From positions 62,001-126,000 of the forward strand of contig CAWGFM010000003.1 of NCBI GenBank assembly GCA_963821935.1: DNA of 64,000 nucleotides, written 5' to 3'. Each line of letters opens with the position of its first letter. Position 1 is the stretch's first letter. Positions 18,760-26,439 of the stretch are shown here, in pieces. The stretch comes from JAOUEA01 sp963821935 (GTDB lineage: Bacteria; Actinomycetota; UBA4738; HRBIN12). The translations under genes and the position numbers were made by a program. The notes beneath the pieces were generated by a model. That model saw nothing but the letters and a program-made list of their open reading frames with translations, had not been told where the DNA came from and did not search any database.

Positions 18760-19200
18760 ATGACCCACCGAGTGGAACGCCTCATCGAAACCACCTGCCC
18801 GCCGGAACGGGCGTTCGACTTCGTGGCCGATTTCTCCACGTCGCAACAGTGGGACCCGAGCATCCCCAGCGCTCGCCGCTTGGACGACGGACCGATCGCC
18901 GTGGGCTCGCGGTTCGAGGTGGTGTTCCGCTTCAACGACGCCGAGCAGATCATCATCTACGAGATCACCGAGCTCGATCGCCCCAGCGTGGTGACGCTCG
19001 CCGGTGAGAGCGACCGGTTCGTCGGGACCGACCGGATCTCGTTCGCGCCGATCGGGACCGGCACCACCGTGTCCTACGTGGCGGACATGGGCTTGAAGGG
19101 CCTCGCACGGCTGGCCGAACCGTTCATCAAGGGCCGCCTGGAATCGATGAGCGACCACAGCATCGCCGGCATGAAGGCCTCGCTCGACGCGTTGAGCTGA
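18760..19200 (+). CDS. SRPBCC-family (polyketide cyclase/START-like) protein
   Basis: The 146-aa protein MTHRVERLIETTCPPERAF has the typical START-like layout: an N-terminal strand, the FDFVADFSTSQQWDPSIPSA segment, alternating strands, and a long C-terminal helix (GRLESMSDHSIAGMKASLDAL). Members bind hydrophobic ligands; a specific substrate cannot be inferred. ATG 18760 is chosen over a much longer spurious ORF that is antisense to the GGDEF-EAL gene. It is divergent from that gene and convergent with the dehydrogenase gene. Confidence 0.85.
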   Translation: MTHRVERLIETTCPPERAFDFVADFSTSQQWDPSIPSARRLDDGPIAVGSRFEVVFRFNDAEQIIIYEITELDRPSVVTLAGESDRFVGTDRISFAPIGTGTTVSYVADMGLKGLARLAEPFIKGRLESMSDHSIAGMKASLDALS

Positions 19201-19209
19201 TCGGGGACG

Positions 19210-19228
19210 GGCCGGGCAAGCCCCGGCC
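19210..19228. terminator. GC hairpin between convergent genes
   Basis: GGCCGGG-CAAGC-CCCGGCC is a perfect 7-bp stem between the SRPBCC gene and the saccharopine dehydrogenase-like gene, touching the latter's stop. It is the likely bidirectional terminator and belongs to the repeated hairpin family also seen at 31033 and 63457. Confidence 0.55.
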
Positions 19229-20469
19229 TACTGCTGGGTTGGGGTCATCTCGACCATGCCCCACGGGCTGCCGTACTCGTTCATCAGGTCCAGGAAGGGC
19301 TGAGGCTCCAGGGCTTCAGGGCCCAGCACGCCGACGCCGGTCCAGACCCCGCTGGCGATGAGCTCGAGCGCGATCACGGGGTTGATGGCGGTCTGCCAGG
19401 TGACCGCCTGGGCGCCGTCCTTGGCCCATGTCTCCCCGGTATCGACCGCGTGGTAGACGTAGACCTCGCGCGGGCCGCCCTCGATCCCCGCACCGCGGAC
19501 CCAGGTGCCGGCGCACGTGATGCCGGTCATCTGCTCGCCCAGGAACGCCGGATCGGGCAGGGTCGCAGCCACCACATCCCGAGGACTGACCTCGACGCCG
19601 CGGACGTTCACCTTCTCGACCCGGTCCAGGCCGGTCTGATGCAAGACCTCGAGCACCTTGATGAAGTCGTCTCCCAGCCCGTACTTGAACGTCACCCGAT
19701 CGCAGTCGATCCACCGGGGCACGAGCAGCACCTCTTCGTGCTCGATGTTGACGCACTCCACGTCGCCGATGCCCTCGGGGAACGAGAACATCTCGGGCTC
19801 GCTGAACGGCGCGGTGGTGTACCAGCCGCCGTCGACCTCGCTTCGAGCCCGCTCCCAGATGACCGGCGGATTGAGGCATTCCTCGATCGTGGTCCAGATG
19901 CTGAACGTGGGAGCGAAGTCGTACCCGGAGATCTCCAGGTTGGCGCCGTCCCGCACGCCGATCTCGTCGATCCGGCTGAATAACGACGTGGCAGCGTACT
20001 TCGCGAACACGTCGGCGGCCCCAGGTTCGATGCCGATGCCGCACAGCGCCAACAGCCCGTTGGCCTCCCAGCGGTCCGACAGGGCGAACTGGTCGTCGCC
20101 CAGCTTCTTGCCCACCTTCTCGTAGGGCAGGTCGGCGTGTGCGGCCGAGAGCGACATGGCCATGTCCAGGTAGTGAGCCCCGCCCTCGAACGCGCCCATG
20201 AAGATGGGCATCACGAAGCGAGGATCGGCGGCGTTCAACACGTGCGTGATCTCGTTGGCGCGAACACAGTCGGCGACGTTGCCGGCATCGGAGGCATCGA
20301 CCGTCGTGGCACTGAACCGGCCTGCCCCGCCGTCGTACCGATCGACCACCCGCTGGGAACGCGTGGAGTCCAGATCGGCGAAGACGATGTGCTCGTAGAA
20401 GTCTCGTCTGGCGGCGATGGGCGCGAACGCCGCCCCGACCCCGCCGGAGCCCACCACCAAGACCTTCAT
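19228..20469 (-). CDS. Saccharopine dehydrogenase-like oxidoreductase
   Basis: The 413-aa protein begins MKVLVVGSGGVGAAFAPIAA, an NAD(P)-binding Rossmann loop (GxGGVG). HVLNAADPRFVMPIFMGAF and ALCGIGIEPGAADVFAKYA fit the saccharopine dehydrogenase / carboxynorspermidine synthase group. It probably forms or breaks a C-N bond between an amino acid or polyamine and an oxo-acid or aldehyde, but the substrate is unknown. TACACT lies 8 nt before ATG 20469. It is divergent from the SGNH gene with only 37 nt between the two start codons. Confidence 0.85.
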   Translation of the reverse strand: MKVLVVGSGGVGAAFAPIAARRDFYEHIVFADLDSTRSQRVVDRYDGGAGRFSATTVDASDAGNVADCVRANEITHVLNAADPRFVMPIFMGAFEGGAHYLDMAMSLSAAHADLPYEKVGKKLGDDQFALSDRWEANGLLALCGIGIEPGAADVFAKYAATSLFSRIDEIGVRDGANLEISGYDFAPTFSIWTTIEECLNPPVIWERARSEVDGGWYTTAPFSEPEMFSFPEGIGDVECVNIEHEEVLLVPRWIDCDRVTFKYGLGDDFIKVLEVLHQTGLDRVEKVNVRGVEVSPRDVVAATLPDPAFLGEQMTGITCAGTWVRGAGIEGGPREVYVYHAVDTGETWAKDGAQAVTWQTAINPVIALELIASGVWTGVGVLGPEALEPQPFLDLMNEYGSPWGMVEMTPTQQ

Positions 20470-20477
20470 GGCGTCGG

Positions 20478-20483
20478 AGTGTA
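20478..20483 (-). promoter_or_regulatory. Predicted -10 element of the saccharopine dehydrogenase-like gene
   Basis: Minus-strand TACACT ends 8 nt before ATG 20469. Confidence 0.5.
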
Positions 20484-20492
20484 GCGGGCGGG

Positions 20493-20498
20493 TACGAT
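20493..20498 (+). promoter_or_regulatory. Predicted -10 element of the SGNH hydrolase-like gene
   Basis: TACGAT ends 8 nt before GTG 20507. The two divergent -10 elements are only 9 nt apart, so polymerases would compete for the site. Confidence 0.5.
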
Positions 20499-20506
20499 GC
20501 TCCGAC

Positions 20507-21292
20507 GTGGAGCCTCGCCTCGCCGACCGTCTCAGATCCTTCTCGGTTCCGGTGGTGGTGGGGGTCTTGGCGCTGATCCTGGCGGTTTCGCTGTGGGGCT
20601 TCGGAGCACGTGACCGCGTGCCGACGTCCGCCGCCTCCTCCCCCGCCGCAGGATCTGCCGATCCGGCACCCGAGCCGCCCTCGCCGTTGCCGGAGCGTTG
20701 GCCGGAACGCCTGACGCTCTACACGGATTCCGTCGGGCTGGGCGCGGTCACCGCGATCCGCGACGCCCTCCCGTCGTGGCGGGTGAAGGTCATCGGCCGT
20801 GCTGCCCTGATGCTGGATGTGGCCGCGGACGAGCTCGCCGAGTCGGGCCACCCGGTGGACAAGGTGGTGGTGGTGGCGCTCGGGTACAACTCCCTGTGGG
20901 AGCACGACCGGGTCGACTACGACTACTACGCGCAGAAGTTCGATCGAGAGGCGGCGCGACTGGTGCGCACGCTGTACGCGGCTGGAGCGCGCAAGATCGT
21001 CTGGGTCCTGCTGCGGGACGCGCAACGTCCCGTCATCCCAGCCGACTCACTGGACCAGCATCGATCGTTCTCGTGGTACTTCCCCTACGCGAACGAACGG
21101 CTCCGGGAGCTGGACAGCGAGCGAACCGACGTCGTGCTCGCAGGCTGGGACAGGATCGGCGACGCACCCGACATCACATACGACGCGATCCATCTCGATC
21201 CCGACGGCGCGGCGCTCTACGCGCAGATGGTGAAGAAAGCCGTCATGAAGGCGCCCTTCCAGGCGTACTCGAACCCAGACGACCGGATCTGA
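20507..21292 (+). CDS. Membrane-anchored SGNH hydrolase-like protein
   Basis: The 261-aa product from GTG 20507 has one N-terminal transmembrane segment (PVVVGVLALILAVSLWGFG), a proline/alanine linker, then an SGNH-like core. Block I is LYTDSVGLGAV (Asp-Ser), a GYNSLWEH segment sits where the family's Asn block lies, and DAIHLDPDGAALYA gives the Asp-x-x-His pair. The expected role is an extracytoplasmic esterase or acetyl-transfer hydrolase; the substrate is unknown. It has a predicted leaderless promoter and is followed after 36 nt by the anti-sigma-type ATPase gene. Confidence 0.75.
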   Translation: MEPRLADRLRSFSVPVVVGVLALILAVSLWGFGARDRVPTSAASSPAAGSADPAPEPPSPLPERWPERLTLYTDSVGLGAVTAIRDALPSWRVKVIGRAALMLDVAADELAESGHPVDKVVVVALGYNSLWEHDRVDYDYYAQKFDREAARLVRTLYAAGARKIVWVLLRDAQRPVIPADSLDQHRSFSWYFPYANERLRELDSERTDVVLAGWDRIGDAPDITYDAIHLDPDGAALYAQMVKKAVMKAPFQAYSNPDDRI

Positions 21293-21328
21293 CGGTTTCG
21301 TCTGGCCGGTACGGGGGATAGCCCTCAT

Positions 21329-21730
21329 ATGCCTGGTCTGCCTCCGTACATGCTCCAAGCCAGCGCAAGCATCGAGACCAGCGAGCTCGCCGGCCTGCGG
21401 TCGGCGGTCATCGACGCGCTGCCTGAAGCATCGACCATCGAGGCTCGCGACGATGTCGGGTTGTTGTTCACCGAGCTGGCCACCAACGCGATCCGTCATT
21501 CCGGCGCCACCCCCGAAGACCAGCTCCAGGTCCGCATGTATGGCCGCGGCGATCGGCTGTGCGTCGAGGTCGAAGACCCAGGCGCCGGGTTCGATGTGGT
21601 CGAGCCGCAGCCGCGGGCCGATGGCGGCTGGGGCCTGCAGATCGTTCACCGGATGGCGTCTGAGTGGGGCGTGCGGCCCGGCCCGCGTCCCCCGACCGTG
21701 GTCTGGTTCGAGCTGCCACTACCGCCCTGA
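21329..21730 (+). CDS. RsbW-type anti-sigma/serine kinase ATP-binding protein
   Basis: The 133-aa protein is a stand-alone GHKL ATPase: N-box ELATNAIRHSG (about residues 50-60), G1 box VEDPGAGFDVV and G2 box GGWGLQIVHRM. Such proteins bind sigma factors or phosphorylate anti-anti-sigma partners on serine. No cognate STAS-domain partner or sigma factor is adjacent; the only sigma gene in the window is at 34879-35352. GATAGC lies just upstream of the ATG, but no convincing ribosome site is visible. Confidence 0.88.
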   Translation: MPGLPPYMLQASASIETSELAGLRSAVIDALPEASTIEARDDVGLLFTELATNAIRHSGATPEDQLQVRMYGRGDRLCVEVEDPGAGFDVVEPQPRADGGWGLQIVHRMASEWGVRPGPRPPTVVWFELPLPP

Positions 21731-21752
21731 CCTCCTCGTAGCCGGTATGCAG

Positions 21753-21758
21753 TAATAT
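21753..21758 (+). promoter_or_regulatory. Predicted -10 element of the 78-aa protein gene
   Basis: TAATAT, close to consensus, ends 6 nt before ATG 21765. Confidence 0.55.
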
Positions 21759-21764
21759 CCGTTG

Positions 21765-22001
21765 ATGCGTCTGGCGGTGGAGCGAGGTGGAGACATGGGG
21801 GAATCACCCGATCCTGAGGTCACGGTGGCGGAGGCCGCCCATGGGTCTTCCGTCGAGACGTCGGAAGCCATCGACGAGGCGGCGCGTCTGAACGACGACC
21901 CGGCCGTGGCGGAAGCCCTGGACGAAGCATCGCTGCGAGCAGAGACCACCGTCGGCCGGCTGGAATGGCTGAAGGGTCGGCTGCACCGCTTGTTCAGCTA
22001 A
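21765..22001 (+). CDS. Small acidic protein of unknown function
   Basis: This is a 78-aa ORF rich in Glu, Asp and Ala (MRLAVERGGDMGESPDPEVT), with a basic C-terminus (WLKGRLHRLFS). It is probably helical and matches no family I know. The strong TAATAT and the 6-nt gap to ATG support expression as a leaderless message. Its TAA overlaps the stop codon of the convergent 69-aa gene. Confidence 0.55.
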   Translation: MRLAVERGGDMGESPDPEVTVAEAAHGSSVETSEAIDEAARLNDDPAVAEALDEASLRAETTVGRLEWLKGRLHRLFS

Positions 22002-22207
22002 GCGTCAGTCGCGAACCCCCGAGCGACCAGACGGTCGCGAACCAACCGAACCACGTCATCGTGGGGATTCTCTTCGAGCCAGGTGGTCACCTGATCGGCG
22101 GCGCGCTCGATCTCGTCGGGAGTGCGTGCCGCGATGCAGATCTCGAGCATGTCCTGACGCGTGTGCGGGTGATCGTTGTCGGTTGGACGAACACGGTGAG
22201 GGCGCAT
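21998..22207 (-). CDS. Small protein of unknown function
   Basis: ATG 22207 gives 69 aa beginning MRPHRVRPTDNDHPH, followed by amphipathic helices (MLEICIAARTPDEIERAADQ, then VVRLVRDRLVARGF). The strong ribosome site AAGGAGG sits 8 nt before the ATG, favouring this start over longer in-frame options. The site may be masked by a hairpin (see 22208-22220). I do not recognise the family. Confidence 0.6.
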   Translation of the reverse strand: MRPHRVRPTDNDHPHTRQDMLEICIAARTPDEIERAADQVTTWLEENPHDDVVRLVRDRLVARGFATDA

Positions 22208-22220
22208 GGAGGTGGCCTCC
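22208..22220 (-). promoter_or_regulatory. Shine-Dalgarno sequence in a small hairpin
   Basis: Read on the minus strand, GGAGG-CCA-CCTCC directly precedes ATG 22207. The ribosome site can pair perfectly with the five bases just before the start codon, which could limit translation until the stem opens. Confidence 0.45.
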
Positions 22221-22377
22221 TTCCGGGCACGGAGGGGGTCGGCCCGCGTCGAGGGTTCCACGTAGCGGAGCCATCGGGGATCGAAGCGCGTTAAGATCAC
22301 GGGGGAATGAGCCTCTTGTCTGCTGCGTGTCGGACTGTGTGTCGCTGCACCCGATTCGCGTTCGAACCGCCATCGGA

Positions 22378-23085
22378 TCACGTCAAACGGAAGACGAGAT
22401 ACTCGACATCCCAGTCGCTCGTGACCACCCGTCGACGGGCGATGGTCTCGCGTTCGAAGCCGCGCTCGTCGATGACGGCCTGCAGGTAGGCGAGATCTCC
22501 GGAGGTACCGAAGTGGATCAGCATGCGCCCGTCCTGGTTGAGGTGGTCCCTCGCCTCGGCGAAGAACGAGGTCATCGCTGCGTACCCCTCATCGGTCATC
22601 GCGACCTCGAGCAGATCCCGAGGCGCGAACCAACGGAACGGTGGGTCGAAGGCGATCAGGTCGAACCGGCCCTCAACCCGATCGAAGACGTCGCTCTCGA
22701 ACGCCTCGATGCGGTCCTGCACGCCGTTGAGGATGGCGTTGAACCGTGTGGCCTCGACCGCTCGCGGGTTGACGTCGACGGCCACGACGTCCACCGAGGT
22801 CGACGCGGCCAGGATGGCGCAGATGCCGCTGCCCGTGCCCATGTCGAGCACGCGGTCGGTCGCCCGGACCTCCTCGAGCACGGCTTCGCCCAGCAGCGTC
22901 CCTGACGGAGGGAACACCTGCGGCGGCACGACGATCGTGCGATCCAGACACGTCATGGCGACGCCGGATGCGAGCTCGGCCGTTGCCGACTCGTAGGCCC
23001 GTTCGTGCCAGGCGCGGATGCGCTCGGCGTCCTCATCGGACACGAGCGGCCGGTATGGCTCCTGCTGAGGAGAGGATCGGGGCAT
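22378..23085 (-). CDS. SAM-dependent methyltransferase (PrmC/RsmC-like)
   Basis: The 235-aa protein has the SAM-binding motif VLDMGTGSGICAILAA (about residues 80-95), VVAVDVNPRA and the catalytic-type FDPPFRW, similar to the (N/D)PP(F/Y) motif of N-methyltransferases acting on protein glutamine, rRNA or DNA bases. Substrate is unknown. TAGGGT lies 7 nt before ATG 23085, predicting a leaderless message. The tandem repeat array lies directly upstream. Confidence 0.85.
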   Translation of the reverse strand: MPRSSPQQEPYRPLVSDEDAERIRAWHERAYESATAELASGVAMTCLDRTIVVPPQVFPPSGTLLGEAVLEEVRATDRVLDMGTGSGICAILAASTSVDVVAVDVNPRAVEATRFNAILNGVQDRIEAFESDVFDRVEGRFDLIAFDPPFRWFAPRDLLEVAMTDEGYAAMTSFFAEARDHLNQDGRMLIHFGTSGDLAYLQAVIDERGFERETIARRRVVTSDWDVEYLVFRLT

Positions 23086-23092
23086 GTCGTGG

Positions 23093-23098
23093 ACCCTA
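23093..23098 (-). promoter_or_regulatory. Predicted -10 element of the methyltransferase gene
   Basis: Minus-strand TAGGGT ends 7 nt before ATG 23085. Confidence 0.5.
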
Positions 23099-23133
23099 GT
23101 CGAGGCGAACGCCTAATCTCCTGGCCTGGCCAC

Positions 23134-23248
23134 CGCCGGATAGCCCGCTGCGCCCCGATGAATGCCGAAGAGCCCGTTCGAGACTCAGTGCAAAGGACTC
23201 GAGGGCTATCACAGATTCACATCAATGTTGCAAGCGGTCCGCGAACCT
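23134..23248. repeat. Tandem repeat copy A (115 bp)
   Basis: By eye this copy matches copy B (23339-23453) at 109 of 115 positions with no gaps. It starts CGCCGGATAGCCCGCTG and ends GCGAACCT. Short ORFs run through it but resemble no protein family. It lies in the 387-bp gap between the methyltransferase and carbonic anhydrase genes. Confidence 0.9.
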
Positions 23249-23338
23249 AGGCCTGCCGCCGACCGTTCGAGCTGCTCAAGGACTCCATGGCTGTCTCGGA
23301 TTCTCCTCAAGGTTGTAAGGGCGGACCGACCCGCGGAT
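23249..23338. repeat. Tandem repeat copy M (divergent, shortened)
   Basis: The part from GTTCGAG (23265) to about 23328 aligns with the second half of copies A and B (for example GGACTCCATGGCTGTC against GGACTCCAGGGCTGTC and CTCAAGGTTGTAAG against ATCAAGGTTGCAAG). About 25 bp of the first half is missing or unrecognisable. Confidence 0.65.
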
Positions 23339-23453
23339 CGCCGGATAGCCCGCTGCGCCCCGTTGAATGCCGAAGAGCCCGTTCGAGACTCACTGCAAAG
23401 GACTCCAGGGCTGTCACAGATTCACATCAAGGTTGCAAGCGGCCCGCGAACCT
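23339..23453. repeat. Tandem repeat copy B (115 bp)
   Basis: Same 115-bp unit as copy A with six substitutions. It ends 20 bp before the carbonic anhydrase stop codon. Confidence 0.9.
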
Positions 23454-23472
23454 GACCCGTCGCCAACTCCCG

Positions 23473-23985
23473 CTACGCGTCACCGACCTGGCTCATCCGC
23501 CCCGACCGAACGTCGTAGACCCACCCGGTGACCTCGGCGTCGTTCGGGAGGAATGGGTTGTCGCGGATCGTCCGCACGTCTTCCCGGACGCTGCCCTCGA
23601 CATCCGAGAACGGCATGAAGTCGATGTCGCGAACGCTCGAATCGGTCTCCGCCTCCAGCTTGACCCAGATGTCCTCGTCGGTGGTGAGCATCCCGCAGTC
23701 GGTGTGGTGGATCACCATCAGCTGGCGCGTACCGAGCAGCTGGGAGGAGATGATCAGGGAACGGAGCGCGTCATCGCTGGCGCGTCCTCCCGCGTTCCGG
23801 ATCACGTGGATGTCCCCGATGTCGGCACCGAGGAATCGCTCGGTATGGAGCCGGGCATCCATGCAGGTCACCACGGCGACGGGCCTGTTCGGAGGTGGTT
23901 GGGCGTCGCCCTCGTCGAAGCCCTCCGCGTACCTGGCGTTCGCGTCGAGCATCGTCTCGAAGTTGCCCACTGTGACCACCTTCAC
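23473..23985 (-). CDS. Beta-type carbonic anhydrase
   Basis: The 170-aa protein has the beta-class zinc-site residues: CMDAR (Cys plus the Asp-Arg pair) near residue 41 and HHTDCGM (His and Cys) near residue 95, with VIRNAGGRASDDALRSL between them. It interconverts CO2 and bicarbonate in the cytoplasm. Length and motifs fit the short actinobacterial form. GTG 23985 is the longest start; GTG 23979 is possible. Confidence 0.88.
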   Translation of the reverse strand: MKVVTVGNFETMLDANARYAEGFDEGDAQPPPNRPVAVVTCMDARLHTERFLGADIGDIHVIRNAGGRASDDALRSLIISSQLLGTRQLMVIHHTDCGMLTTDEDIWVKLEAETDSSVRDIDFMPFSDVEGSVREDVRTIRDNPFLPNDAEVTGWVYDVRSGRMSQVGDA

Positions 23986-24003
23986 CCGGCGATAGCGCTC
24001 TCG

Positions 24004-24174
24004 ATGAGCCCTTCCTGTCTCAGTCCCGCCGTCGCGACGTCCGTAGCGAGGACCGAGATCGGCTACATCGTGTTGGTACTCCTTGCGGCGGCTGCCTTCC
24101 TCGTGCTTCGCCGCTCACATCTGCGACAGGCTGACGCGCCATCCACCCTGGCCGAGCGATCGAGCGGCCCCTAA
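24004..24174 (+). CDS. Putative small single-pass membrane protein
   Basis: ATG 24004 opens a 56-aa frame with a clear hydrophobic helix (GYIVLVLLAAAAFLVLRRS) followed by basic residues. No family is recognised and no good ribosome site is visible. It is divergent from the carbonic anhydrase gene and could be fortuitous. Confidence 0.35.
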   Translation: MSPSCLSPAVATSVARTEIGYIVLVLLAAAAFLVLRRSHLRQADAPSTLAERSSGP

Positions 24175-24196
24175 CACGCCTGTAGATGGCGGAGTG

Positions 24197-24604
24197 CTAG
24201 CGGTTCCTTTCGACGTCGGCCAGGTCGCGACCGTGCACGGTCAGCGCCCAGACCACTGACACCGCGATCGCGATGATGACGATCCCCCAGACCGGATACC
24301 AAGGCAGCCACGCGAATCCGACGAACGCGCTGATCACCGCCATGATCACGCCGACGGTGCGAGCCCACAGTGCTCCGCTGAAGAGCGCGGCACCAGCGAG
24401 GAAGACGACGATGCCGAGGATCAGGTGGATCCAACCCCACGTCGAGGCATCGAACTGGAAGACGTATTCCCTCGTGGTGGTGTAGAACGCGTCGTTCAGG
24501 ATGGCGATGATCCCCGCCATCACGTGGAACCCACCGATCAAGATCATCATGAACGCCGCGAACGTCGTCCATCCGACGGCCCAGCCACTCGGTCGTTCTG
24601 ACAT
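24197..24604 (-). CDS. Four-helix integral membrane protein, DUF7144-like
   Basis: ATG 24604 gives 135 aa with about four transmembrane helices (WTTFAAFMMILIGGFHVMAG, IHLILGIVVFLAGAALFSG, and two more). The pattern matches the actinobacterial DUF7144 membrane family, function unknown; the assignment is from memory. A GGGAGGAGAGG ribosome site precedes this ATG, and the upstream frame extension is not supported. Confidence 0.75.
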   Translation of the reverse strand: MSERPSGWAVGWTTFAAFMMILIGGFHVMAGIIAILNDAFYTTTREYVFQFDASTWGWIHLILGIVVFLAGAALFSGALWARTVGVIMAVISAFVGFAWLPWYPVWGIVIIAIAVSVVWALTVHGRDLADVERNR

Positions 24605-24692
24605 TTCCTCTCCTCCCAGACACTCGGTACCGTGACGATAGCTTTCATCTCGCTCAATGGCGGGGTGCGTGCCCAAGTTTCTGGGCAGTTGC

Positions 24693-25355
24693 TCAGCCTC
24701 CGGTTTCCTCATGCGGCGACGCTACTGGCTTCGACTCAGGGGAGCCCTTCTGCCGAAGCCAGATCGACAACACTACGATCGCTCCTACCGCCACGAACTC
24801 GCTCTGCCAGTTCTGGAAGGACTGGAACCAGAAGGTCGAAGTCGTCACGAACTGTCCGACGCCGACCGGTGCCTCGCCGTGGGCCACCCGCTCGGCGCTG
24901 AACTCACGGGCGCCCCCCAGCGCGTGGAGGGCGATCGAAATCACGAAGAGAACCAAGAACGCGAGGCCCAACGAGTTTTCGTAGAGCAGGAGTCGCCACC
25001 CGCCTGAGCGAACCGGTCCGGGGGCGTCGTCCTTGTCGCGCAGAGCCCTCGGGTCGGTGTCAAGCTCGGAATCACCGCTGACCGACTTGGACTCCGCCGA
25101 TCCCTTCTGCACCAGCCATACGGTGAGGACGACGAAGGCACCCATCTGGAGGAACTCGCTCTCCCAATTCTCGAAGGTGGCCTCCACGAAGTGCCCAGTC
25201 GTGAGGTAGGACCCGAAACTGACGGTCTGCTCGTCGTGATCCTCCCTAGCGCTGTTGAAGGACCGCCAACCGGTGACGCTCTGACCGGCGAGGAAGATGG
25301 CGAAGAGGCTGAACATGACGATCGACAGACCGTTCTCTCGCAACCGCTTCGGCAT
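24693..25355 (-). CDS. Integral membrane protein, DUF6766-like
   Basis: ATG 25355 (or the adjacent ATG 25358) gives about 220 aa. Two similar halves are visible: GQSVTGWRSFN, then ATFENWESEFLQMGAFVVLT and WLVQKGSAES; and later STFWFQSFQNWQSEFVAVGA and WLRQKGSPES, each with membrane helices. This repeated architecture resembles the DUF6766 family, function unknown. The ribosome site GGGAAGGGAGC is just upstream. The frame runs further upstream through tRNA-Ala, but that extension is an artefact. Confidence 0.78.
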   Translation of the reverse strand: MPKRLRENGLSIVMFSLFAIFLAGQSVTGWRSFNSAREDHDEQTVSFGSYLTTGHFVEATFENWESEFLQMGAFVVLTVWLVQKGSAESKSVSGDSELDTDPRALRDKDDAPGPVRSGGWRLLLYENSLGLAFLVLFVISIALHALGGAREFSAERVAHGEAPVGVGQFVTTSTFWFQSFQNWQSEFVAVGAIVVLSIWLRQKGSPESKPVASPHEETGG

Positions 25356-25417
25356 CATGCTCCCTTCCCTGCCGGGTAGGACGGGCGAAGCTGAAGGCTC
25401 AAGGTCGAAAGCGGAAG

Positions 25418-25490
25418 TGGACCCAAGGGGAGTCGAACCCCTGACCTCTTGGCTGCCAGCCAAGCGCTCTACCAGCTGAGCTATGGGCCC
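25418..25490 (-). tRNA. tRNA-Ala (anticodon GGC)
   Basis: The minus strand folds as a full cloverleaf: acceptor GGGCCCA pairing with TGGGTCC, D-arm GCTC..GAGC, anticodon stem CTTGG/CCAAG with loop CTGGCAG (anticodon GGC, reads GCC), and T-arm with GGTTCGACTCC. The discriminator base is A; CCA is not encoded. Confidence 0.96.
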
Positions 25491-25570
25491 GCGATCGGAG
25501 CCGCCATCCTACCGCCCGTTCCCGTCGACGCCCGGTCACGTTTCGACGGGAAGATCGTGGCTCTGGTGCC

Positions 25571-25599
25571 TTGTTGTTCGCGCCGTCAACACGTAGGGT
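25571..25599 (+). promoter_or_regulatory. Predicted promoter of the LamG-like gene
   Basis: TTGTTG (25571-25576) and TAGGGT (25594-25599) are 17 nt apart. This gives a leader of roughly 70 nt ending in a strong ribosome site, in contrast to the leaderless genes nearby. Confidence 0.5.
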
Positions 25600-25674
25600 T
25601 CGAGTATCGGAACGGGGGACAGGCGTAGGTTCCGAAGCACATCCGAGTGAGGGTAGGTCCTCGGAGGAGGTTCC

Positions 25675-26409
25675 ATGAGAAGGCAGTTCCGCAGATTCGT
25701 CATGCTCTGCACCGTGATGGCGGTGGGCGTGGTGATGATCGGCTCGTCCACGCCCGTCGATGCAGCGGCCAATGTCCCGCTGGCCAACTGGCAGATGAAC
25801 GAAGGACCCGGTGCATCGACCATGGTCGACAGCAGCGGCAACGGCATCAACGGCAGCATCGGCAGCGCGGTGATCACCGGCAACAACCAAAACGGTGTCA
25901 CCTTCTACCGCTGGACCAGCACACAACCGAACCAGCCGCCCACCAAGCCAGAACGACTGATCCAGGTCAACGACAGCCGGCTCAACCCCGGCACCCGCGA
26001 CTACGCGATCACGATCAGGTTCCGGACGACGCACGACTACGGCAACATGATCCAGAAAGGGCAGTCCGGAGCGCAGGGTGGCTACTTCAAGTGGCAGATC
26101 CCGAACGGCAAGGTCGGTTGCCTGTTCCGCGGCCGGTCCACGTCGGGCGCGGTGCAGAGCAAGTCGGTGAACTCCGGCGACATACCGCTCAACGACGGTC
26201 AGTGGCACGTCGTGACGTGCGAGCGCACGGCCACCAGGCTGACCATGACCATCGACAACACCCGCACCCGGAAGGCGAACGGTCCCACGGGCAGCATCAG
26301 CAACAACGTGCCGCTCACGATCGCCGGCAAGAAGAACTGCGACCAGATCGAGACCACCTGCGACTACTTCGCGGGCGAGATCGACTACATCAAGATCGAG
26401 ACCAGCTAG
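25675..26409 (+). CDS. Secreted LamG/concanavalin-like domain protein
   Basis: The 244-aa protein has a Sec signal peptide (MRRQFRRFVMLCTVMAVGVV, likely cleaved near VDAAA) and one LamG-like jelly-roll domain. WQMNEGPGASTMVDSSGNG at its start and DGQWHVVTCERTATRLTMTID in the middle are typical. The domain probably binds carbohydrate or protein outside the cell. A GGAGGAGG ribosome site supports ATG 25675. It is convergent with rsfS. Confidence 0.85.
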   Translation: MRRQFRRFVMLCTVMAVGVVMIGSSTPVDAAANVPLANWQMNEGPGASTMVDSSGNGINGSIGSAVITGNNQNGVTFYRWTSTQPNQPPTKPERLIQVNDSRLNPGTRDYAITIRFRTTHDYGNMIQKGQSGAQGGYFKWQIPNGKVGCLFRGRSTSGAVQSKSVNSGDIPLNDGQWHVVTCERTATRLTMTIDNTRTRKANGPTGSISNNVPLTIAGKKNCDQIETTCDYFAGEIDYIKIETS

Positions 26410-26439
26410 TCAGCTCGAGACCGACCGCACCCGTCGGCG

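Noticed and set aside
23134..23453. CRISPR array
   Set aside because: Repeat units are 115 bp and adjacent, without regular unique spacers or cas genes.
25355..25463. Upstream extension of the DUF6766-like frame through tRNA-Ala
   Set aside because: The extra 36 codons are antisense-free tRNA sequence on the same strand; the ribosome site and homology start support ATG 25355.
19228..25490. Genomic island integrated at the 3' end of tRNA-Ala
   Set aside because: Accessory genes lie downstream of the tRNA 3' end, but I found no duplicated tRNA fragment and no integrase.
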